A DNA stretch of 64,000 bases from Oikopleura dioica (Eukaryota > Chordata > Appendicularia > Copelata > Oikopleuridae): assembly GCA_907165135.1 (NCBI GenBank), contig OU015567.1:15319001-15383000 (forward strand), given 5' to 3'. Each line of letters opens with the position of its first letter. The stretch's first letter is position 1. This document shows, one piece after another, positions 48,701 through 62,187 of the stretch. The notes below the pieces were generated by a model. It saw nothing but the letters and a program-made list of their open reading frames with translations. It searched no databases and had not been told where the DNA came from. A program made the translations under genes and the position numbers.

Positions 48701-50369
48701 TACATAAAAGTCTTCTTGTTGTCCCGCAATTCCTGTTATCACGCAATTAATGTTGATTTCTTTGACTTTCTCCTCGATAGGATCGATCAATAAGTTTCTT
48801 TCAGGGCTGCTGATAATGAGATTTGATTTGCTTCGATGGATTCCTTGGACATTTTCAACAGGCAAGTTCCACGAATGCCTCCTTTTCATCACTCCATTGT
48901 CGATAATTATCGAATAAACTATCAACTCTTTCGCCTTCTTTTCTATCGCAACGAGGATTTCTGATGTCATTTCTTCTGGCGATTGAATCCATTTGAGCAC
49001 AACTTCAGAATCGAATTTGAAAACTGATTTGTGATGGGCTTTGTTCATTAGCCTTTTCACAATAAAGACATTTCCAAGTTCATCCCCTGTCGCGATAACG
49101 GGTAGTTCAGGGTGAGCATCAATCGTTGTTATTTCGGCAGGGTGACCAGAAGCTTGACACAGGGACTTGATCGAAGTTGTGTCGCCAAACGAGTTGGTAG
49201 AAGAAGAAAGAGTCAGTGTCACTAAGTTCCCATCCGAATCAACGACGTCGACGAAAATCTTTTGCGAAGCACCAACACTCGCCATAGAAATCGAGTTCGT
49301 AATCGACGGCGAAAGCGAGAACATCGAACTTGCTCGTTTGAGTGGGGTTTCTGATGAGAGACGAGCTAGATACGGCCGAACTTGAATGTGCATTTTGATA
49401 TTCAACGAGTCGCTGGGGTAAATATTCGGAATCATACGAAGAGTTGAAATGACGACGGGTTTGATGCCTTTGTTGTTTTTCATTTTCAAATTGCTGACAG
49501 ACCAAAGATGAAAGTTCCCACGCGAGATTCCGACCAAATAATCTGTATCATCGTGCGAATAATACGCGTTGTTCAAGAAAGAAAACATCATATCCGGAGA
49601 AGACTTAGAAGCCAGTAGCTGAATCTTATTTTCTTGCCCAGACCAGAGGCGGAGAATCGAGTTCGAATGAGTGAGGAAGACTGAATTCTCGTCGTCGTCA
49701 CTGAGTCTCCAGTCGATGTGGGAGATTTTCCCCGGATGAGCGACTTTTGTTTGGTTGAATTCGTCGTTGAAGATAAAGACGAACTTTGATCTGACGACGA
49801 AAAGCTTTTCATTTGAAAACCCGAATTCGGTGATGTCTTCGGAATACTGCTCGTGGAAGCACTCTTTGAGATCAATGCTCCCTTCTTGATTGTAGCAAAG
49901 GCGATAAACATGCAAATTGGTGACTTCTTCACCGGAAAATACAGTGGCGATAGTTCGACCATTCGCACTTATCGCTATTCTTTGGACAGGAAAAGCAAGC
50001 TTGAAGTTCTTTTCGGTCGAGCCGAGGGAAGACTCTTTGGGAGCGATCTCTTGGTCGAGAATTCGGGAAATAGATCGGCAAGAAGCTTGTCCTACAATTC
50101 AAAAGAATAATAAGAAAGGGATCATTGACTTTACCAGAAAGGAGTCTGCAAACTTGAATTCCCCAGTCAAAGCCAACAACGACGATCCCCTCGTTATGGG
50201 CCGCCGCAATGCAGTTGATCTCATCCTCAGATTTGAGAAAACAGAGTTGATTTCCATCGTCGCCAGCTGATATTAGCACTTCCTTGTACGAAATAAACAA
50301 GAGGCTGCCTTGAGTAGTGGCAAAGCCGCAGCTCTGGACACTCCCGCAAACTTTTTCTAACAATTTCAT
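36797..50369 (-). CDS. DMXL: DMXL / Rabconnectin-3 alpha, V-ATPase assembly factor
   Basis: Large WD-repeat scaffold of the RAVE/Rabconnectin-3 complex that helps assemble the vesicular V-ATPase. Exon 1 begins at 50369 (MKLLEKVCGSVQSCG) and has WD-like blades. A 43-bp intron near 50091-50133 leads to a long exon with SANGRTIATVFSG. The middle domain has FFANDFSDTRWKQAALK followed by NAFALLGKRRYLEAIG, a hallmark of the Rav1/DMXL C-domain. Acidic linkers follow (46500-46750). The C-terminal propeller exons run from 44992 (MEIQKNTKVSYTDPE) to 36797, with VYVAGSASGDVYVIQ, RLAALAEDGSVRIW, LISAGVHRNFSN and LLSCGADGKLKKR, matching the DMXL end. One propeller exon (about 37560-44450) contains two transposons, of 487 bp and 6,172 bp; removing both restores the frame. 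Near 47262 the frame breaks by -1 at an A4 run inside the conserved ALK-NAF join. Confidence 0.92.
37647..38133. mobile_element. 487-bp hAT-like MITE inside a DMXL exon
   Basis: Both ends carry the 16-bp inverted repeat TAGGGTGGGTCACTTT. An exact 8-bp duplication GTCGCGAA flanks it (37639-37646 and 38134-38141). The interior is AT-rich and lacks coding capacity. It separates codons for QSGSR from LAALAEDGSVRIW in the DMXL propeller. Because the host bases after the insertion also begin TAG, the shared direct repeat is effectively 11 bp, and the exact cut TAG/TAG would give a GG-AG intron. Confidence 0.92.
38790..39480. repeat. 135-bp tandem repeats in the left arm of the fold-back element
   Basis: Five tandem copies of a unit of about 132-139 bp, each with a CGGCCACTTTTGGTC-like segment, a GCCGGAGGA segment and an A-rich tail. 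The mirror set lies in the right arm at about 43170-43860. The A-rich tails differ between copies; the copies on the two arms are nearly identical in order. Confidence 0.8.
39505..40684. repeat. 57-bp minisatellite, left arm, about 20 copies
   Basis: The unit contains GGGCCAAGCCGACCCGAAGG followed by GGGAGGCCAGCCCCGTTTAT and is exactly 57 bp. Because 57 is 19 codons, several frames stay open on both strands across the array (for example 39436-40653 plus and 39621-40535 minus). These are not genes: the repeated peptide has no family resemblance and equally long frames exist on the opposite strand. Confidence 0.9.
41092..43155. repeat. 57-bp minisatellite, right arm, about 36 copies
   Basis: This is the same unit in inverted orientation. 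The outermost units match the left arm copy by copy with their private variants (for example the units with GATGAAGAC), but one unit is missing relative to the left arm after the fourth copy, and the inner units (41092-42200) are more divergent. Arm length therefore differs between sides. Confidence 0.88.
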
Positions 50370-50469
50370 GCCATTCTTGAAAATAAATATTTTGAAAATG
50401 AAAGTTTAATTAAATAATTTATTTTTGAATTGAGAAATTGAATAGTCTAGTTTTTTTTCCAGTTTAAAA

Positions 50470-51325
50470 TTAGTCAGTTGGCAGCAGCAGAATATGTTCA
50501 TAATAAGGGTGTAGAATTGCCAAACCAGGGCAGCCGATGAAATCTTCAATATCGGCTTTTTTGGCCACTCGCCCGTCGAAAGTGTTGAACAAGTCTTCTT
50601 CGATGTTCGCATTTTTCATGAACTGGAAGAATTTTCCAACTATTTTTCCTACTAAAAGCTCTTTTACACATCCATTTCTCAAAATAAGAACTCACAGTCA
50701 AGGTCAGAAGCGACCAAATTTTCTTTCTCGGCTGGAATTGGCAAACCTCCTCGCTGCAAAATCACCTTTTCCAAACTCGGCAAATACCCTTCATGAACAA
50801 GGAAAAATATGACGAAATGGACAAAGATCTCTTCGTCCATGTCCGACTCTGATTTCGAAAGCCATGTCAGGAGCACCTGAAGGACTGAAAATGTTAATTT
50901 CGGTAAATTGGCGAGATGATTGTGAGCTACCTTGAGGCACAATTGGATCAATTCGAATACAAAAATGAAGCCACTCAGCTGCCAGGGTCGTGTTCAATAC
51001 AAAATCCTCAAGAAATCAATAAAAAGCAATTTGAGTCGTCTCAGCTTACTCTTTTTGCTATATTTAGGATACCAGCGTCAGTAGAAACGCTGAATCTATT
51101 GATCTTCTCTTCGAAATCGAAGGAGTTTTCGTCCAAATAATTCTTCAAAACTTCGTCTTCACATGCTTGCGCGCCGTATAAGTCGGGCCAAGTGTTTTCT
51201 TTCACAAATGCTGAAAAAGGGGTTGCGAAAATCGATTAGGACACTTTGGCGGTTTCTTCACAAGAGATTATTCAAGGTCGAATGGGTCGAAAAACTTATC
51301 AGCTGGTTTTTAAGTCAGATGACAT
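50470..51325 (-). CDS. Uncharacterised protein, about five short exons
   Basis: A chain of small exons on the minus strand: a possible start MSSDLKT near 51325 joined by a weak GC donor, then FVKENTWPDLYGAQACEDEV (about 51055-51205), then AEWLHFCIRIDPIVPQ (about 50930-50980), then LLTWLSKSESDMDEEIFVHF (about 50700-50880), then NGCVKELLVGKIVGKFF to the stop at 50470. Junctions use short introns with clear AG acceptors (TTTTTCAG, CATTTTCAG). The composition is that of a soluble alpha-helical protein of about 220 residues. I do not recognise the family. It lies about 100 bp upstream of the DMXL start on the same strand. Confidence 0.55.
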
Positions 51326-51746
51326 GACACCGTATAAAAGGGCTAAGTCAAATTATTTTTTAAGTATCATGCCGAAATAAATGCGATTTTATACTATTTT
51401 TTTGTTGAGTGAGAATATGATTTCAACACGCCCGAAACAAATTCATGACTCGTAACCTCGTTAGAACTAATTCCAACAAGCCAGCGATAAAATGAAAAAG
51501 CCGAAGCAAAAACACGACGATATCATGCTATGTTTGGAAAATTAAGAATCGTATGTTTCCTGACTTCTTTTCAGTTTAAAAAACAGTGATCATTTTTTAC
51601 TTTATTTCTTCTTCACTCCAGAACTTGTGGATCAAAAGCATTATAAATTATAATATTAAATTATTTAAAATAAAATGAGAACAATTTGCTGTCTAGGAAG
51701 TTTTAATGATAATTTAGAATCGTTTATGAAACCCAGTAATTGAAAT

Positions 51747-51759
51747 TAGGGTGGGTCAC
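51747..51759. mobile_element. Orphan MITE terminus
   Basis: The 13 bases TAGGGTGGGTCAC match the terminus of the 487-bp MITE in DMXL exactly, but no complementary end is present nearby. It is probably the remnant of a second, truncated or decayed copy. It lies just past the 3' end of the preceding coding frame. Confidence 0.6.
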
Positions 51760-51761
51760 TC

Positions 51762-52326
51762 TCAACCTGAAACACAGTACTGAGTATTTGATATAGTATA
51801 TTTCTGTATAAATAAAGAACTGCAACCCAATCCTATGCTAATAGTCTTCGATGTATCCATCAGCGTAGAATCAATCCCAATCGGCACGGGCACTAGCCCC
51901 AAATCTGCTCCAATTCGAGTAGCAATTGGCAAGAACTTTGTCAATTTCGCCATGCTTTCTTCTTGCCTGAGATTGACCATTTTCCCTAGAATTTCTGATT
52001 GTGACTTTGCTGTTGCTGCAATTTCTTTTCTTCTGGCGATAGGGTCGATTTCGGAAATGCCTGTGAAGTTGCCTTTTGAAATTGAAGAGCATATTTCTGC
52101 ATACGTCTTTAATTAATTATTTTTTATCTTGAAAGAATTCGAAAAACTGTACCTTGGATCTGTCCAAGACGGAGAAGAGCGATCTCCTTCCAAGCTTCAG
52201 CATTTTCGAGAAACCATAAAGCTTCCTTTCTCTACCACTAGCGCTGTAGAAACTCGCGCGCTGATTGGCCGAGCCGCGGAAAGCCCCGATCTCCAACGAG
52301 GGATTCGATTTTATGCATGTCTGGTT
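51762..52326 (-). CDS. Uncharacterised protein, partial model
   Basis: Two exons are supported on the minus strand: one ending RKEALWFLENAEAWKEI and LLRLGQIQ at a GTACAG donor near 52152, and one opening after a TTAATTAAAG acceptor near 52107 with YAEICSSISKGNFTG, DPIARRKEIAATAKSQSE, KMVNLRQEESMAKLTKF and LGLVPVPIGIDS, ending at 51762. The residues suggest a helical protein with a weakly hydrophobic C-terminal segment. An AG acceptor near 52227 suggests an upstream exon starting about 52326, not resolved. The last residues come close to the orphan MITE end, so the true C-terminus may be altered. No family is recognised. The gene is divergent from thymidylate synthase. Confidence 0.45.
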
Positions 52327-52746
52327 CTAGATGTTTGTGAAGAGAAAAACTTAAAAACTTATTTGTGAAGACAACACAACCGTGAAGAAAATGATATAAA
52401 AGCTGACCGAAATACAAGAAAATTCGAAGAGACAAAAAAAAAATAATATGAATTCAATAACATTCTCTATGTTATGACTTATAAGTTCTTGAACTGTAAT
52501 CGCCAAATTTTAGGTAAAACGTAATCGAGAAGAGAAAAAATAAGTTAATAAAATGAAGCATATCTACAGTCTGTTATTCGCGAGAAGCACCCATATATCA
52601 AAATGATAATAAACTAAAATAATAAAAAAGTATGTAAGATTATGAAATGAAAGCAGAAGGATGACTTCCATCAAAGTTCTTAAAATCCCCTAATATGAAA
52701 AGAACTAATGAAAAAATGTTAATAAAAATCATTTCAGACTGTAGAA

Positions 52747-52767
52747 ATGACCACTGTCGAAGTAAAT
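52747..52767 (+). CDS. TYMS: Stranded first codons of thymidylate synthase
   Basis: ATG at 52747 begins MTTVEVN, and the next base is the first base of a transposon. Joining 52767 directly to 54476, which drops the element and one duplication, continues as [10 protein letters not shown], the N-terminus of the thymidylate synthase frame. A TTTCAG acceptor lies nine bases before this ATG. This is therefore very probably the original start of the gene, cut off from the rest by the insertion. Confidence 0.8.
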
Positions 52768-55508
<2,741 letters not shown>

Positions 55509-55659
55509 CTTCCAAAAGCATGTTTCTTTCATTTTCAAGTGCCCATTTACCTCTCATTTACTGCCGAAAACATGAAATACTCAATTTTTTTATTTTACAT
55601 ATTTGTTCGTATCCAGGAAATGAATCAGTAAGGCATGATTTCAGACTATTGATATCGAA

Positions 55660-56996
55660 ATGCTGCGTCAACTAGTAACAAAGGCAGGTAGCATAGTTTA
55701 GTACAAACACTGAAAGTGCTAAATCACGAGCTTTTACCCTCGACGATTGCAGACTTTCAAAAACAGTGACTCCTTGATTCTTCTGATTCATGATTTTCTC
55801 ATCGGAATCGCCTGTTTTTGCGCCAAACTTGAACTCTAATGACGATTTCTTAAAGAGACTCGCTGCTTGCCGCGGACTTGCCAGTGAAGTCAGGAAGGGA
55901 TTTGCTGCCGATGAATTCTTAGTTGGAAAATATGGCAAAATTATAATCTATCGAAAAGGATCGTAGAAGTAGGACCACGGGATGGTCTTCAAAACGAGAA
56001 AAATCATGTGTCAACCGCGCTGAAAGTTGAATTAGTGAACAAGCTTACAGCAGCAGGATGCGATTACATTGAAGCTGGTGCTTTCGTTAGCCCGAAAGCT
56101 GTCCCTAGAATGGCAGACTCCAAGCATGTCTTTCAGCAGATCGAGAGAAGCGACGCTGTTACATACGCTGCCCTCACACCCAATCTAAAGGTATTTCTTC
56201 CCTTTACGAAGTTACAATTCGAGTTTGCCAGAATGCAGTACACGCCTACTAGAGTAGTTTGAACTCTTTACAACTTTTCCACTGTTTATAATGACAAATT
56301 AGGGATTCGAAACAGCGATGGAAGTACACGCGAGTGAAGTCGCAGTTTTCACCGCCGCCTCTGAAGCATTCAACAAAGCAAACATCCGTTGCTCAATTGA
56401 AGAATCCATCGCCCGCTTCGATCCTGTCTTTGAAGCTGCGAAAGAAAACGGCGTCAAAGTACGAGGATACGTGTCCTGCATTGCTGGCTGTCCTTATCAA
56501 GGATGGGTGGATCCTGCAAAGGTCCGGGAAGTCACCCAACTCTTGTTGGAAAAGGGATGCTACGAGGTATCTCTTGGTGACACTATCGGCGTTGGAACTC
56601 CTGGATCGATCGCTGCTGTTTTGAAAGAAGTTCTCGAAACTGTCCAGCCAGGATCTATCGCTCTTCATTTGCATGATACTTACGGTCAAGCTCTTGCAAA
56701 TATTCTTGGTTAGTCTATCTTAGACTTGATAGTTCGTCTACTGTTATTTAGTTGGTCTTCAACACGGTATCAGAACTTTCGACGCCTCTGTCGCTGGACT
56801 CGGCGGATGCCCTTACGCTCCTGGTGCATCTGGAAACGTCGCCACAGAAGATGTTGTTTATATGCTCGACGGACTCGGAATCAAGACAGGCATCAGCCTT
56901 GATGATCTCGTGAAAGTAGGCAATTTCATATCCACTGAATTGGGGCGCATGAACGGCTCCAAAGTAGGCAGAGCGGTGGCAAGCTCCTGTGACTAA
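55660..56996 (+). CDS. HMGCL: Hydroxymethylglutaryl-CoA lyase, mitochondrial
   Basis: Splits HMG-CoA into acetyl-CoA and acetoacetate in ketone-body formation and leucine breakdown. The start at 55660 gives [10 protein letters not shown], a basic amphipathic leader fit for mitochondrial import; an intron of about 220 bp (to an AG near 55921) leads to the enzyme body. Blocks: [33 protein letters not shown], then after an intron of about 110 bp [49 protein letters not shown], and the active-site loop [15 protein letters not shown] with its catalytic Cys. It ends at 56996 without an obvious peroxisomal tripeptide. A TTTCAG acceptor lies about 18 bases before the start. The first intron is the least certain part. 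Confidence 0.93.
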
Positions 56997-57163
56997 CTTA
57001 TACTCGTACTGCTCTCCATTCTCTTACACTGTTTTTACGCTGGTGAGAGGTCGGTTGTCCTCTGTCTGTTCCGCAAGCTATTAAATATGGCTGATATTTA
57101 TTCTCTTCGAAATTCATAAATAGACGAAAACCTGCCTATCTTGACAACTTGATTATTTGAAGA

Positions 57164-59824
57164 ATGGGTAAAAATGCGGTGGCAAAGGGGAAAATTGCGA
57201 ATAAATTAGCCTCCAAGAAAAACAAAAACCTTCTAAAAGGATCCAACAAGAAAATCCTTGACAAGACGAAAGGTATCGGTGCGAAAGAAACACCCTACAA
57301 TGGACCAAATAAGAAAGTAAAAAGCCTGAAAAATGAGAAGAAAAAGGGGGCACAGAAAATTGTCGAAATGGCAAAACCAAAAGAAGAAGAAGAACTTGTG
57401 CTGCCTGATGCGGATATGATTGATTCTGACCAAGGTATTAAACGATCCGGAACATCTTTTTAATTATGTTTTAGACTCTGATAACGACATGGCTTTCTTG
57501 GACAGCGTGGCGAATAGCAAACAGATCGCCAAGTTACAGAAAGAACGAAAACGACAGCTTGAAAATATTGGCGAGGACTTTGAAACCGGCAAAAGAAGCT
57601 TCGGAGACGAGAAGGAAGATCCTAAGAAGAAGCGAATGTTGCCTGTTTTAAATGCAGAGGGAGACGTAGAAGAGAGATTCAAAGATGTTGATCACGTCCG
57701 ACTCATGGACGAAGAGACGGATAGCGAGGAAGAAGAAGAAACAAAGCCTGATGGAAGTAAAAACTTACGATGGAAGAAGTTCTTGAGCTCCAGAAAAAGC
57801 AGGCGGAGGAGTGGGAGCAGAGATTGGCCAGTATTGCCAACAGAACACTGTCGAATCCAGAGCAACACGCTCATGCTGCTCTTAGATTGGTCATTAAAGC
57901 GCTTCACTTTGATGGAGACCACCAGTATCTTCCGATTAAAATCCGTCAAATGGCCATTCTTACAGCAGGTTAGGCAATTGTAGCGCCTTCGTATGTGACT
58001 AAATATTTTTAGGAGCTGTTTTGACGGATATTCTTCCCTCCTACCGAATCCGAAAGCTGACTGAAGAAGAAAAGAACGAAAAAGTGAAGAAAGATATCCG
58101 CGCGCTAAGAAACTACGAGCAAGGACTTTTGGAATACTACCAGAAATTTCTGAAGCGAATGGAGTACTTCCTCATGCTTTATAAATCGCCTGGAATGTTG
58201 AAGAGAAAAACTGGTGTCCGAAATAGACGTAATTTTGTGGAGGCAGATCCGCTGGAAATTATTTCCAAGCCCGCTAGAGTCGTTATTGCTCGATCAGGAA
58301 ACGATTAAGACATTTTAGTCGGAGTCCCATTTTTAGATCAAATTTCATATCGCTAGAAAAGTTATCAAAGTCATGTCCAAGCTGATGGTCTCAACTCTTC
58401 AATTCAACTTCAACGAAAACATTATCGAAACGCTAATTCCATACATCAACGATACTGACGAAACCATCGGTGAACTCGTTCAAGAAGGAATAGTCGACTT
58501 ACTGAAGACTGACAGGACATCTGAAAAAGTCCTGCTTGTAATTCGAAAACTCGCAGCTGTTGTTAGGTAATCATTAGTTTGCAATCATGGAGGAAAACTT
58601 ATTTTTCGCTAGATCAAAAGGTCAAAAACTGATCCTCGCGTGATGGAATGTCTCTTGCACTTGAAAATCAAGCAAGTTGAAAATCGACAAGGAAAAGACC
58701 ACCGAGACAAAGAAAGAAACAAAATCGACAGAAAAAATGTGTCCAGAGCGCAGAACAAGCAGCGAAAGCGAGAAGCGAAGCTACAAATTGAATTGAAAGA
58801 AACTGAGGCTGTGGAGAACCAAAAAGATCGACTCTACTTCAACTCGCAAGCAATCGAGGCGGTGTTTGGAATATTTTTCAGGATTCTGAAGTCTATCAGA
58901 TGCTCGAAGGTAAAAATAATTAATCAAATTTGAGAGTTAGCTCTTTTTAGCTTTTATCCCCAACATTGATCGGAATCGGCAAATACGGGCATCTTATCAA
59001 CTTGGATTTAATCGGTCCTTTGCTTGGGTTGCTCACTGATTTCATGTCCGACACAAGCGTGATCGTTGCCAACCGTCTCAAATGCGCTAGGTCTGCTTGT
59101 GCCCTTCTCTCTGGTGAAGGAGAAGGTAACTAGTGCTTCTTACGATCTCGTTATCATTATTAATGAAAGATCTTCTCGTGGATCCAAAACAACTCTACCT
59201 CTATTCTTACCGAATTTTGGACACGATCACGATCGAATCAAAGGACAAGGCGAAAGAATTAGGCGACCCATGGCCTGCGCTCTTCGACGTTCTCCATGCA
59301 CTCTTGATCGAAAGAAAAAGTCAACTTACTAATGGAAGAGTTAATGCTTTCCTCCACAGGTGAGTTTCTCTATTAAAAACCGCGGCTTACAGTTTATTGA
59401 AGAATTATGACAACAGCAGAACGACTGACGAAAAAGCACCAGCAAGAGTCGACGGCTTACGTTTTGGGTCTTTTGCTCATCGTTAGGGCAATAATGATCA
59501 GCCACAGGTAACGAGGCTTTATTAAATTGCTGATAAGTCAAAAATATAAGATGCGCTGCGAGCTGTTTCGACGACGAGGCCGAGCAGAGTTCCCTTCCAG
59601 TCGATAAGCTCGACCCAGATTTGGTCGTTGCCAACAGAGTAGCCTGCACGAAAGAATTGGAAGAAGTAAAGAAGCATCCCAACAAACTCGTCGAGATCCT
59701 AGTCAAGCACATTGAAGCTGGAGCTCCGAGCAACGTTGCACTGCCGAGAAATATGGCGAGAAAGCCACCGACTGTTATTTATAGAGAGACAAAGTATGGT
59801 CAGTTCAAGGACAGAAAGAAATGA
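57164..59824 (+). CDS. NOC3L: Nucleolar complex protein 3 (NOC3L)
   Basis: Nucleolar factor for 60S subunit assembly and export; yeast Noc3 also functions in replication licensing. It starts at 57164 with a very basic N-terminus (MGKNAVAKGKIANK) followed by acidic tracts (EEEELVLPDADM). The core begins LTMEEVLELQKKQAEEW, then SYRIRKLTEEEKNEK and LRNYEQGLLEYYQKFLKRM, NFNENIIETLIPYIND, EAVFGIFFRILKS, and ends about 59824 with the conserved tail THDAAS-like region and KHIEAGAPSNVALPRN. Introns are 35-60 bp. Near 57755 the acidic part and the core are in different frames; one extra A in the A5 run would join them as GSKKLTMEE. The exon around 58160-58320 also has a poorly conserved end. It lies 167 bp downstream of HMGCL. 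Confidence 0.9.
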
Positions 59825-60796
59825 ATAAATATCGAATGTACTTTATTTATTGAATTGCTCAGAATATCGTACTCAGTGAGTACTACTCATCAATTTTGAA
59901 CAATTCTTCGACCTTTTTCTAGCTCTCTGCACTATCCAATAAAAATATCAAGTAAAGTAAGACTCCAAGTTAAAATGTTCACTTCTGTTGAATTTGAACT
60001 ATTCGAGCAGAATAATATTTATATATAGAGAGGGTCAAGGTTTTGCACTTTGAGCAGAATCCAATGCTACAATCATGACTTTTTTTAAATCTGCGCTTTA
60101 ACGGTATAACGAGGCGAGGAGGCATGGAGAGATAAATCTTTACGACCGAAGATAATTCGCACAAAAACAGTTAAGCAAGTCTTCAAGTTTAGTAATTAGC
60201 GCAAAATAATTTGTATCTCAGTTTTTACCATATTTTTGGAAAGCTTAAATTCATGACATTTACTATTCTTAGAAAATGTTAACAAATGATTAAAGGGAGA
60301 GATTGGACCGGGCCATTCTAGTCTAGTCTTGTTTTATTAGGGATGGCGCAGACGGAAAAGCCTTTATCTTACTCGGATGACAAACTAAAGAGATGCTAAA
60401 AAGAGAGACATTTTCATAAGAATAAGAAAAAGCTAGAATTTAACAAGCGGCGCCATAGATTCAAGTAGGTACAAAAAATAAGAGATATTTTTTGTAAGAA
60501 ATCTTTCCTGTTGATTTTCATCGAGTTGTCCAGGCAAATAATTGGAGATATGTTTCAAAAGTAGCATCTTATCTTTATCAAACTTTGTCCGATTACTTCT
60601 ATAGATGAGATAAGCTTCTAATTCCCGAAGTAGAAAGAAGAAAAAGCCGATTATGAAATCAGCAGAGAGTAAAGCTTTGTGTTCTATGTTTTATTATTCT
60701 ATAAAGATCTTCTCTTATTTGCATTTTTCACATTTCTTACAAGATTCGCAAGATAGAACATTCTTTAGTTCGCATAGAGGCGACCTTATTTCGAGA
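59825..60796. other. Intergenic stretch
   Basis: AT-rich sequence between NOC3L and the protease homologue, with several AATAAA-like signals soon after the NOC3L stop. No supported gene; a 61-codon minus-strand frame at 59979-60164 has no motif. Confidence 0.55.
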
Positions 60797-62187
60797 ATGG
60801 AAAGAAGAATAATTGTTTCGATTGCACTAGCAGTCCTTGGCTTCTGTGCCGTTTTCTTTCCAAGTAATTTTTTCTGAAACCAAAAATAATTACCAAACAG
60901 AGTTTTCTTTCTCTTTTTGACACAATGGCCATAATAAGCATGATTAACCAGCTTGTGGCGATAATTTTGGCAGATTAGACGGCCTATTACAGTTTCATTC
61001 AAAAATATTTTTTCCAGCTCAGACTTTGACTTTGTAAAAAAATCAGAGATTCGGGTCAGATTATAACATCACGGCCAAAGCCCGAAATAAGATAAGAATA
61101 TCATTCCCATTTCCAAGTCCATATATTAAAAAGTCATTCAGCGTATTATATCACGAGAAATAAATATTCAACAACGACTACAACTACCACCACCACAACG
61201 ACAACAACAACGACTACGACCACGACAACAACCACAAGTACAACCATGACAACGACTAGCACCATCAAACCGACCCTCATGCCTGATATTCTACCAGAAG
61301 GGCTGAGTTCTTGTTCTCTCGCCGATAACTATCCACAGCTTTATAACAGCTCAGAGCACAATTTGAAAATTTTGAACGGAGAGACGGTCAATGGAACAGA
61401 TTGGCCCTGGATAGCAAGGTAAAAAAGGTTCATCTTTCTTCTCATAAGTGCTAGAATTCAACGACAATCTGATGGGTACTTGTGTGCCGGAACAGTCATT
61501 CATCCCAATTTCGTCCTTACAAGTAGCGAGTGCTGCAGAACCTTCCCAATGAATGTCACGTTTTCAAGCACTTCAATAACTGTTGATGAAGGTAAGGTTT
61601 CTTTTTGCTTCGTGAGGTCTATTTTCAGATTCTCAATACACACTGAATCCGAACGGAATGATGATGCAGTACATTTGTATGCTGCATTTCAAGGAAGACA
61701 TCTTATGGAATGGAACGGACACTTCTTACACAAAGATGCCGTGTATGCCTCAAGAACCGATTGTTGCCGACAACCAGGAATGCTGGATCGGCGGCTGGGG
61801 CTCGACTGCAGTCATTGGTACTCCAAGCGATGAGCTGAGGTCTCGAGGAGTCAGACTCGATAACGGAACGGAGTGCCAAGATCAAGCTTTTACAAGTGGG
61901 CCGAAGCATGCATCGATGGGGAATGGTCCGATGGTTATTCAATTCGTCACGAGTCTCCGTCTTGTTCAAATGATATTGGTCTGATTCTGTCTAATTGCAA
62001 AGCTTATTTCTTTCTAGGAGGCCCAGTTATTTGTCCTATGGATGGAAAAGCAGTTCTGGCCGGTGTGATGGGTCCTGGAGGTTGTGGTGTTTGGGGAAGA
62101 AAGAGTCTCTACTGGGATGTTTATTCGCAAATGAATACGATCATCGAGACGTTCAAAGAGTTCAACAATACTCTACCGACAATTTAG
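60797..62187 (+). CDS. Membrane-anchored trypsin-fold pseudoprotease with Thr-rich stalk
   Basis: It starts at 60797 (MERRIIVSIALAVLGFC), a basic end followed by a hydrophobic anchor, as in type II membrane serine proteases. After one or more introns a Thr-rich, probably O-glycosylated stalk is encoded at 61150-61270, then a trypsin-like domain: NGTDWPWIARIQ, CAGTVIHPNFVLT, ECWIGGWG and GGPVICPMDGKAVLAGV. The histidine motif LTAAHC is replaced by LTSSEC, so His57 is Glu. The serine motif GDSGGP reads NDIGGP across a 37-bp intron at about 61980-62018, so Ser195 is Ile. The domain is therefore predicted to be catalytically dead. Near 61893 the frame breaks by -1 at a T4 run; one extra T gives a continuous QAFYKWAEACIDG. 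The part between 60870 and 61140 is not resolved. Confidence 0.75.

Noticed and set aside
45034..49915. Treating the 899-, 353-, 182- and 119-residue frames and the C-terminal WD frames as separate genes
   Set aside because: Order, strand, short introns and DMXL-specific blocks from 50369 to 36797 show a single gene interrupted by two transposons and one frame break.
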